NCBI RefSeq assembly: GCF_000170895.1
Contig: NZ_ABCS01000049.1
Span: 1-64,000, forward strand
DNA length: 64,000 bases
From: Plesiocystis pacifica SIR-1
GTDB taxonomy: Bacteria > Myxococcota_A > Polyangia > Nannocystales > Nannocystaceae
Direction: 5' to 3'
Below, one piece after another: positions 57,084-64,000 of the stretch; position 1 is the stretch's first letter; the number at the start of each line of letters is the position of its first letter. The translations under genes were made by a program, and so were the position numbers. The notes beneath the pieces are model-generated. The model had not been told where the DNA came from and made no database searches. It saw only the letters and a program-made list of their open reading frames with translations.

Positions 57084-57863
57084 TCAGCGGACGATTTCGA
57101 AGTTCGCGCTCCCGAGCACGCTGCCGTCCTCGCTCTTGACCGTCGCGGTCCAGTCGCCCGCTCGGCCCTCGGTGACCGGCATCCAGGCGCGGGTGCGGTA
57201 GCTGTGCGTCGGGCGGACGCCGACCTCGATGCTGTGGCGCATGACCCCGTCCCGGGCCCACTCCACGGTGACGGTCTCGGCCTCGCGGGGGTGGATGACC
57301 CGAAAGCACACGCTCACGCGCTCGTCGGCGCCGGCGTCGAAGACCCGCGTCGAGCCCTCGCACTGGCCCTTCGCGTAGCCCGTCCCGAGGTCGAGGCTGT
57401 CGAGGTGGATGCCCGTCGCGCCCACGCCTCCGACGGGCGCCCCGTCGCGCTTGCCCACGGGCAGGGCCGCGAAGGCGGCGAGGTGCGCCTCGGGGGTGTT
57501 CGCGGGGAGCAGGCTCGGGTCGCGGAGGGCCCCGCGATCGCCCGTCGCGGGGGCGGACTTGGGCTGGGCGATCTCGAGGGTGGTCGGGGTCGCGCTGGCC
57601 AGCACGGCGTCGGTCTCGGCGGGCGCTTCGAAGCTCGGAGCGGGCTCGGCCGGAGCCGCCTGTTCGAGGACCGCGTCCACGCTCGGGGCGGGAGAGATCT
57701 CGTTGGCCTCGGGCTCGACGTCGACCTCGCTCGCCGCGGCGTGCTGCTCGCCACGGGCCTGCTCGGAGGCGCTGGTGTCACACGCGAAGGTCGCGGACAG
57801 GGTCAGAGCAGCGAACAGAGCGGTACGAAGGGCGGTCGAGGCGTTGCGGGTCGGCTTGGTCAT
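57084..57863 (-). CDS. DUF2914 lipoprotein
   Basis: A 259-residue lipoprotein (lipobox SATFAC). An acidic Ala/Pro/Glu linker of about 100 residues leads to a C-terminal DUF2914 domain: VCFRVIHPREAETVTVEWAR, GVRPTHSYRTRAWMPV and DWTATVKSEDGSVLG. DUF2914 is a beta-sandwich domain of unknown function found in secreted or envelope proteins. The ATG at 57863 is preceded by GAGG and, 7 nt away, TATGTG. It is divergent from the unknown gene at 57975. Confidence 0.75.
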   Translation of the reverse strand: MTKPTRNASTALRTALFAALTLSATFACDTSASEQARGEQHAAASEVDVEPEANEISPAPSVDAVLEQAAPAEPAPSFEAPAETDAVLASATPTTLEIAQPKSAPATGDRGALRDPSLLPANTPEAHLAAFAALPVGKRDGAPVGGVGATGIHLDSLDLGTGYAKGQCEGSTRVFDAGADERVSVCFRVIHPREAETVTVEWARDGVMRHSIEVGVRPTHSYRTRAWMPVTEGRAGDWTATVKSEDGSVLGSANFEIVR

Positions 57864-57957
57864 GGTGCCTCACATACGCACACATCAGCGCACCTCATTC
57901 CGCGCTTGCAAAAGAAATCCGAGTCTGAATTGCCAGCCCAGTCCGGCCGCCCCCACC

Positions 57958-57963
57958 TACAAT
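57958..57963 (+). promoter_or_regulatory. Candidate -10 box (TACAAT), very short leader
   Basis: TACAAT lies 11 nt before the ATG at 57975. A start site about 7 nt downstream would leave a leader of only a few bases. Confidence 0.5.
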
Positions 57964-57974
57964 CGAGCCTGCCC

Positions 57975-58961
57975 ATGACTCAGAGCGCAGCGCAGCGACC
58001 CGACCCCACCGTCCAACGCAAGGCCGCCATCGCCTGGGGCAGCGCCCAGGACCACGCCGGCAAAGTCCGCGTCGAGCCCATCCCCAACTTCGACCTCGAC
58101 CGGACCATCTTCAACCTGCTCGAGGGCAAGGCCGCGCGCTACGTGATCAAGACGCGCATCGCCAAGGAGCCGCACTGGGACAAGCCCGCGGCCCAGCGCA
58201 TCCAGACCGCCTACGACGAGGCCCGCGGCCAGCACCCCCTGCCGCCCGTCGACCCCGAGCTGATCCAGTTCATGGTCGACGAGTGCAACTTCGACGTCGA
58301 GCACGCCGACGGCTCCTTCCTCGACCACCTCTACTTTTGCTTCGAGTACGGGGCCCAGCACTTCCCCGAGCACTCGGCCCTGGTCCTGCTGCTGCACTCG
58401 ATCCTCGGCACGGGGACCAACACCTTCGCTATGACGGCGGACAAGATCCCGGCGCTGCGCGAGCGCATGACCGCCTTCGACTGGACCCACATCGAGGCCT
58501 TCCCCTCGGTCCTGCGCCTGCTCTACGACATGCCCCTGCGCCGCGAGCTGCGGGCCAAGCTCGGCCGCCTCGACGCCATGAAGTCGATCCGCTTCTCCCG
58601 GGTCATCGACAACGCGCCCATCGAGATGAGCGCCGAGGACTTTTGGATTCAGCTCAACTACCAGCTGATCCACCTCGTCGACTTCCTGCCCGTGGCCAAC
58701 TGGAGCGTGCACGCCAACGACACGGCCTTCATCGTGTTCCGCGACCTCTACGACCTGCTGGGCAAGGCCGGCAAGCGCATGGCCAAGATCGACTACACCC
58801 CGGCCGCGGGCCCGCGCGCGCTGACCCGCGAGTCCCAGAGCTTCGGCGGGTGGCTGACCACGCTGATCCCCGTGACCACCAGCGAGAAGATGGCCGCGGG
58901 CTCGGTGCGGCGCTTCTCCGAGCGCATCGGCCACTCCATGGACTACAGCATCGCTTGGTGA
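57975..58961 (+). CDS. Conserved protein of unknown function
   Basis: A 328-residue soluble-looking protein without signal peptide or recognised domain. Notable regions: an acidic/His-rich block (VDECNFDVEHADGSFLDHLY, then EYGAQHFPEHSALVLLLHS) that could bind metal, and GTGTNTFAMTADKIPALRER. The Asp/His spacing recalls metal-dependent oxygenases or HD-type enzymes, but no full motif is present, so no function is assigned. The last codons overlap a GTG possible start of the following lipoprotein gene, suggesting coupling. Confidence 0.65.
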   Translation: MTQSAAQRPDPTVQRKAAIAWGSAQDHAGKVRVEPIPNFDLDRTIFNLLEGKAARYVIKTRIAKEPHWDKPAAQRIQTAYDEARGQHPLPPVDPELIQFMVDECNFDVEHADGSFLDHLYFCFEYGAQHFPEHSALVLLLHSILGTGTNTFAMTADKIPALRERMTAFDWTHIEAFPSVLRLLYDMPLRRELRAKLGRLDAMKSIRFSRVIDNAPIEMSAEDFWIQLNYQLIHLVDFLPVANWSVHANDTAFIVFRDLYDLLGKAGKRMAKIDYTPAAGPRALTRESQSFGGWLTTLIPVTTSEKMAAGSVRRFSERIGHSMDYSIAW

Positions 58962-58963
58962 CC

Positions 58964-60304
58964 ATGGCCCGGTCGACGCTCCTCGCTCTCCTGGTCCTCG
59001 CGGCGTCGGCCTGCGCCCCGGCCGAGCCCGAGCTCGAGGCTGGCGAGACGACCGTGGGCTCCGAGGAGAGCTCCGACTCCGACTCCGACTCCGACTCCGA
59101 CGATGAGGTCGGCTCGAGCTCCGACTCCGACGACGATTCGACGACCACCGACTCCGACTCCACGGACACCGGGCGCCCCGACACCTGCGGCGACGGCGTC
59201 CCCGAGGCCGGAGAGATCTGCTACGCGGTCGTCGACCTCCCCGAGCTCGACACTGCGATCGGCACGGTCCTCGCCCACGACTTCGACGGCGACGGGCACC
59301 TCGACATCGCCGCCACCGAGGTCCTGCCCTGCCCGCTCCAGCCCGGCCTCGACCTGCAGCCTGCCCTGGGCTGCGCCCAGGCGGGCGCGGGCACGGGCGC
59401 GGCGGTCGGGACCCACGACGGAGGCATCGGCGGCGCGGTCTGGCTGGTCACCGAGGGCGGGGACATCGGCGAGGCCCTCCCCTTCCTCGACAGCGACGTG
59501 CTCCCCGTGGGCGCCGGGCCGGTCCTCGACGGCTCGACCGCGGACTTGCTGTTCTTCGACGGCCCCCAGGCGCTGCTCCTCCCGGGCCAGGGCGACGGCA
59601 CCTTCGCCGACGCCCAAGTGCTCGAGCCCGGGCTCCCCGACCTGTTCATCCCCCACTACGGAGACTTCGACGGCGACGGCCGCCTCGACGTCGCCGGCAC
59701 CCACGACGGGCAGCTGATCAGCGCCATCAGCCAGGGCGACGGCACCTTCCTCACCCAAAGTACCGCCCTCGGCTCCGTGCAGTGGCCCTTCGAGGTCGCC
59801 CACGTCGACGACGACGCGAGCGCGGACATCGGCGCCCACGATGGCGAGACCCTGTTCCTCGCCTTCGGCGTCCCCGGGGTCGGCGGCTTCGAGATCCAGC
59901 CCCTGCCCGTCTCCGACCTGGTCCGCTTCACCTTCGGCGACCTCGACGACGACGGCGCGACCGACCTCGTGCTGGTCACCGGCGAGCACCCCAACTACAG
60001 CCTCGGCGTCCGCCTTGGCGACGGCCAGGGCAACTTCGCTCCCCTCGGCCCGACCCTCGCCGTCGACCACACCCGGGCCTTCGTCGGCCGCTTCGACGGC
60101 GACGCGCACCCCGACGTCGTGCTCCGCTCGCCCGAGTTCGACTTCCTGCTCGGGGACGGCCAGGGGGCGCTCGGCTTCGCCACCAGCGTCCCCTTCGACT
60201 TCCAGCTCGAGGCCATCGCCGACCTCAACGACGACGGCATCGACGACCTGCTCGGCAGCGTCCACGGCGGCGCCCCCGTCCGGCTGCTGCTGTCCAACCC
60301 CTGA
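58964..60304 (+). CDS. FG-GAP/VCBS-repeat lipoprotein
   Basis: A 446-residue lipoprotein (lipobox AASAC). A Ser-Asp repeat linker (SDSDSDSDSDDEVGSSSDSD) is followed by a Cys pair segment and then by FG-GAP/VCBS repeats of a beta-propeller: DFDGDGHLDIA, QGDGTFADAQV, DFDGDGRLDVAG, DLDDDGATDLVLV and DLNDDGIDDLLG, each a Ca2+-binding loop. It is related in design, not in detail, to the 8405-10129 protein. A GTG at 58958 overlapping the upstream stop (GTGA) is an alternative start. Probably a surface adhesion or matrix protein. Confidence 0.85.
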   Translation: MARSTLLALLVLAASACAPAEPELEAGETTVGSEESSDSDSDSDSDDEVGSSSDSDDDSTTTDSDSTDTGRPDTCGDGVPEAGEICYAVVDLPELDTAIGTVLAHDFDGDGHLDIAATEVLPCPLQPGLDLQPALGCAQAGAGTGAAVGTHDGGIGGAVWLVTEGGDIGEALPFLDSDVLPVGAGPVLDGSTADLLFFDGPQALLLPGQGDGTFADAQVLEPGLPDLFIPHYGDFDGDGRLDVAGTHDGQLISAISQGDGTFLTQSTALGSVQWPFEVAHVDDDASADIGAHDGETLFLAFGVPGVGGFEIQPLPVSDLVRFTFGDLDDDGATDLVLVTGEHPNYSLGVRLGDGQGNFAPLGPTLAVDHTRAFVGRFDGDAHPDVVLRSPEFDFLLGDGQGALGFATSVPFDFQLEAIADLNDDGIDDLLGSVHGGAPVRLLLSNP

Positions 60305-60322
60305 ACTCCCACGCGCTCCAAA

Positions 60323-61084
60323 TCAGAGCGCCGCGCGGATCCGGCTCCCCCCGTGGAGTACCCGCGAGGGCGGCACGCCGAAGGCGCTGCGGAAGCCCCG
60401 GCATAGGTGAGCGGAGTCGTAAAAGCCCGCGGCCAGGCCCGCGGTGGTCAAGCTCTCGCCAGCTCCCACGTGAGCCGCGAGCACGCGCATGCGCTCCCAG
60501 CTGCGAAAGCCTCGCCAGGGCACGGCGAGCTCGGCCTTGAACAGGTGCATCAGACGCGTCGGCGACAGCTCGAGCTCCCGGGCCAAGGACGCGAGGGAGG
60601 GGTTCGCCCGGGGGTCCGCGCGCACGCGCTCGACCACGGCGCGGACCCGGGCGTCGACGGGCGCGCGAGCGGGCTCGGGCAGCAGCCGCGCTCGCAAGCC
60701 GGCCTCCGTCGCCTCGGGCATGAGCGGCGCGTCGTAGAGCCCGCGCAGCCACGTCCGCAACCCCGCCGGCAGCTCGAGATCCGCGGCCAGGTCCCGGCTC
60801 GAACAACCCAGCGTCGCCGCGAGGGCCTCGGCCTCGCCGGTCAGCGCGAAGGTGTAGAGCGTGGCCATCAGCGTGTCGCCGCAGTCGAGGGCGTGCTCGA
60901 AGCCCGCGGGGATGAACGCGGCGCGCGTGCGGACGCAGCCCCGAGGCCCGCGCAGCTCGAAGGCGCCGTCGAGGCCCACGAGCAGCGCGGCGCAGGCGTG
61001 CCGGTGACGCCGGACCTCCCCGAGCTTCGAGACGATCAGCGCGCGCTCGGGCCACAGGTCGACGTGCGCGGGGGCGAGGGCCAC
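60323..61084 (-). CDS. AraC-family transcriptional regulator
   Basis: A 253-residue regulator. The N-terminal half is a cupin-like sensor (GEVRRHRHACAALLVGL, FIPAGFEHALDCGDTL). The C-terminal half has the two AraC helix-turn-helix motifs (LASLARELELSPTRLMHLFK and TTAGLAAGFYDSAHLCRGFR, then FGVPPSR). The open frame begins at a TTG at 61138. The GTG at 61084 is preferred because TACCCT lies exactly 6 nt upstream, as before the kinase at 52547. It may control the membrane protein divergent from it. Confidence 0.85.
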   Translation of the reverse strand: MALAPAHVDLWPERALIVSKLGEVRRHRHACAALLVGLDGAFELRGPRGCVRTRAAFIPAGFEHALDCGDTLMATLYTFALTGEAEALAATLGCSSRDLAADLELPAGLRTWLRGLYDAPLMPEATEAGLRARLLPEPARAPVDARVRAVVERVRADPRANPSLASLARELELSPTRLMHLFKAELAVPWRGFRSWERMRVLAAHVGAGESLTTAGLAAGFYDSAHLCRGFRSAFGVPPSRVLHGGSRIRAAL

Positions 61085-61090
61085 GACCCC

Positions 61091-61096
61091 AGGGTA
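61091..61096 (-). promoter_or_regulatory. Leaderless-type -10 element (TACCCT, 6 nt before GTG)
   Basis: TACCCT on the minus strand, 6 nt before the GTG at 61084; identical in hexamer and spacing to 52535-52540. Confidence 0.55.
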
Positions 61097-61172
61097 GTCC
61101 AGCGCCGCCCCCTCGTCAGCCGCGACAGCTTCGTACAAGCCGGCGGCCCGCGCCCCGTGCTAGGCCAGGATC

Positions 61173-61628
61173 ATGGAGTCTGCTCAGGTCCTCGCCATCG
61201 CCAGCGCCATGGCCTTCTTCTTCGTCGGGCTGACCACCGGGGTATGGAAGTACGCCGGCATCCGCCGCGACGCCGAGGGCAAGGCCGAGGCCCCGGAGTA
61301 CGTGAGCGTGTGCCACCGCGCGGCCTTGCTCTACGCCTTCGCCTGCCTGCTGCTCGAGCGCATGGTCGAGCTCAGCGCCCTCGCCCCCGCCGTCGAGCTC
61401 GGGGCCGCGGCGCTGGTCGTGTTCTTCTTCGCCTTCGCGGTCGGGACCTACCTGATCCACGGCTGGCTCGACGACACGGACAACCAGCTGCGCCGGCCCC
61501 ACCGGCTCGGGCGCGGCGTGGTCCCGCCGGGGCTGGTGCACGGGAGCATGATCGCCCTGGCGGCCGGGGAGATCGGCGGCTTCTTGGTGCTCGCGTGGGG
61601 CGTGACGCGGACCCTGATGCAGGGCTGA
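61173..61628 (+). CDS. Small four-helix integral membrane protein
   Basis: A 151-residue protein with four predicted membrane helices (IASAMAFFFVGLTTGVW, ALLYAFACLLLERMVEL, AALVVFFFAFAVGTYLIHGW, ALAAGEIGGFLVLAWGV). Polar loops include an Asp/Asn/Gln-rich stretch (LDDTDNQLRRPHRLG). No family recognised. TAGGCC lies 6 nt before the ATG, a near match to the window's TANNNT element, and AGGA precedes the start. Divergent from the AraC regulator by 88 nt. Confidence 0.7.
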   Translation: MESAQVLAIASAMAFFFVGLTTGVWKYAGIRRDAEGKAEAPEYVSVCHRAALLYAFACLLLERMVELSALAPAVELGAAALVVFFFAFAVGTYLIHGWLDDTDNQLRRPHRLGRGVVPPGLVHGSMIALAAGEIGGFLVLAWGVTRTLMQG

Positions 61629-61703
61629 TGGTCGATGACGGCCACGCGCAGCCTCGCCTCCGGTGCGGCCAACGAAGCCTGCACCGGAGGCGCTCGCCCA
61701 CGC

Positions 61704-62993
<1,290 letters not shown>

Positions 62994-63079
62994 GGCCGGG
63001 AGCATGAGTGCCGCGCGCAGCAATGGCTAGTCTCAAAGCGCGCACTCACATGGCCGTGACGTTGATTTATGGCGCAGGG

Positions 63080-63115
63080 AGCCGTGCACGGCTCAATTCC
63101 CCGTCTCTAGACGGG
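63080..63115. terminator. Two adjacent hairpin-forming palindromes
   Basis: AGCCGTGCACGGCT (63080-63093) is a perfect 14-bp palindrome. CCCGTCT-CT-AGACGGG (63100-63115) is a second dyad. They lie between the end of the histidine kinase gene (63202) and the start of the fibrinogen-like gene, so they could end the first transcript or act as operators for the second. No long U-tract follows. Confidence 0.4.
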
Positions 63116-63201
63116 CTCCGCAGAACTGTCCCAATTCGCCCCTGCGAATATGGCAATTACTACGGTTCCACAACCTTGGCACCAAGGCCCCAGCCCCCCG
63201 G

Positions 63202-64000
63202 TCAGGCTCGGGGAATCCGCAGCACGAAGCGCGCCCCGCCGAGCTCGGGGCTCTCGTCGACGAAGACCTCGCCGCCGTGGTCGAGGACGATCTTCTTGAC
63301 GATCGCCAGGCCCAGCCCCGTGCCGTGCTCGCGGGTCGTCTCGTAAGGCTCGAACACGAGCTCGCGGCGGGCCAGCTCCACGCCAGGGCCGTTGTCTTCG
63401 ACGCGCAGCTCGACGACGCCCGGGCCAGGCGCGGCCCCCTCCCCCGAGCTCGACGCGCTCATGCCCGCGCCGCCCAGCCCGACCTCGAGGTTGAGCTCGG
63501 CGCAGACCCGGACGCGCACGGGCTCGGCCCCGGCCTCCCGGGCCGAGAGCACCGCGTTCTCGACGAGGTTGACCAGGACCTGCTTGAGCAGCTGGCGGTC
63601 GCCGAGCAGGGCGAGCTTGGGCGCGGGCGCGACCTCGACCTGGGCCTCGCCGAACTGCCCGTAGGCCCGCTCGAACTCCCCGAGGATCCGCGCCACGGTC
63701 ACCGCCTCGACGCTGACCTCGGGGACCTTGGCGAACTCGGAGAAGCTGGTGACCATGCGCCGCAGGCTCTCGACCTCGTCCTCGACGATCTCGACGGCGT
63801 CGCGGAGCATGGCCGAAAAGCGCGGGTCCTTGCCGGGGTCCTTCTCGCGCAGCTGCTGCACGGCCAGCTGGATCGGCGTGAGCGGGTTCTTGATCTCGTG
63901 GGCGATGCGCCGGGCCATCTCCTGCCAGGCCCCGACGCGCTGGAGGTAGGCGATGCGCTGGCGGGTGTCCTCGAGCTCGTCGAGCATCAGGTTGAAGGCG
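63202..64000 (-). CDS. Sensor histidine kinase, NtrY-like (C-terminal part)
   Basis: The 5' end lies beyond the right edge; 266 codons are visible. The first residues (AFNLMLDELEDTRQRIAYLQ) are the end of a HAMP linker. The dimerisation H-box is ARRIAHEIKNPLTPIQLAVQ, with His as the phosphoacceptor. The catalytic domain has N-box NLVENAVLSA, G1 DNGPGV, F-box FEPYETT and G2 GTGLGLAIVKKI. The KNPLTPIQ form is typical of NtrY-type kinases that act with NtrC-class regulators. A Gly/Ser insertion (AGMSASSSGEGAAPGPG) sits between the N- and G1-boxes. Membrane and sensor parts are off the window. Confidence 0.9.
   Translation of the reverse strand, partial: AFNLMLDELEDTRQRIAYLQRVGAWQEMARRIAHEIKNPLTPIQLAVQQLREKDPGKDPRFSAMLRDAVEIVEDEVESLRRMVTSFSEFAKVPEVSVEAVTVARILGEFERAYGQFGEAQVEVAPAPKLALLGDRQLLKQVLVNLVENAVLSAREAGAEPVRVRVCAELNLEVGLGGAGMSASSSGEGAAPGPGVVELRVEDNGPGVELARRELVFEPYETTREHGTGLGLAIVKKIVLDHGGEVFVDESPELGGARFVLRIPRA

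Noticed and set aside
57975..58961. Assignment as a myo-inositol oxygenase or HD-domain enzyme
   Set aside because: Only isolated His/Asp pairs match; the ordered HD or MIOX ligand set is not present.

Overview
The window is very GC-rich, coding-dense bacterial DNA. Its gene content points to a myxobacterium, most likely of the Nannocystineae (Nannocystis, Plesiocystis, Enhygromyxa). Five Hanks-type Ser/Thr kinases lie in 64 kb. Secreted lipoproteins with Asp/Ser/Thr-rich repeat linkers are abundant, two proteins carry MYXO-CTERM-like C-termini, and ADYC, choice-of-anchor-L, FG-GAP/VCBS and Myxococcus-type Cys-rich repeat domains are all present. This placement rests on family recognition, not on a marker gene. 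I found no rRNA, tRNA, IS element or CRISPR array.

Layout. 0-8.4 kb: a methyltransferase faces a tightly coupled five-gene operon (acetoacetate-decarboxylase-like protein, two paralogous FAD oxidoreductases, two paralogous Rieske oxygenases). This is the best candidate here for an undescribed metabolic system. 8.4-22.9 kb: mostly leftward envelope genes (VCBS, vWA, pectinacetylesterase-like, beta-barrel, beta-propeller, choice-of-anchor-L and SUMF1-type proteins), with a SIR2/receiver-like fusion directly behind the vWA gene and a broken barrel-like gene at 19.4 kb. 23-26 kb: a UbiD-family decarboxylase and an ADYC lipoprotein. 26-47 kb: a signalling block with four kinases, an FHA regulator, a medium-chain reductase, a giant alpha-2-macroglobulin, a second SUMF1 lipoprotein and a CapA-like protein. 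47-48.2 kb: a broken poly-gamma-glutamate hydrolase gene. 48.2-64 kb: a LysR/hydrolase divergent pair, a ferredoxin-like protein, a 3beta-HSD/epimerase, a fifth kinase with TerB-like domains, a SRPBCC-XRE operon, several unknowns, an AraC regulator, a fibrinogen-like lipoprotein and the end of a NtrY-type histidine kinase that runs off the right edge.

Two patterns cross the window. First, 14 genes have a TANNNT hexamer exactly 6-8 nt before their ATG or GTG, the geometry of leaderless promoters. It includes four of five kinases and most lipoproteins, and it resolved several starts. Second, at least four lipoproteins share an acidic D-E-[I/V]-G-[D/E] motif shortly after the lipidated Cys, which could be a surface-export or sorting signal.
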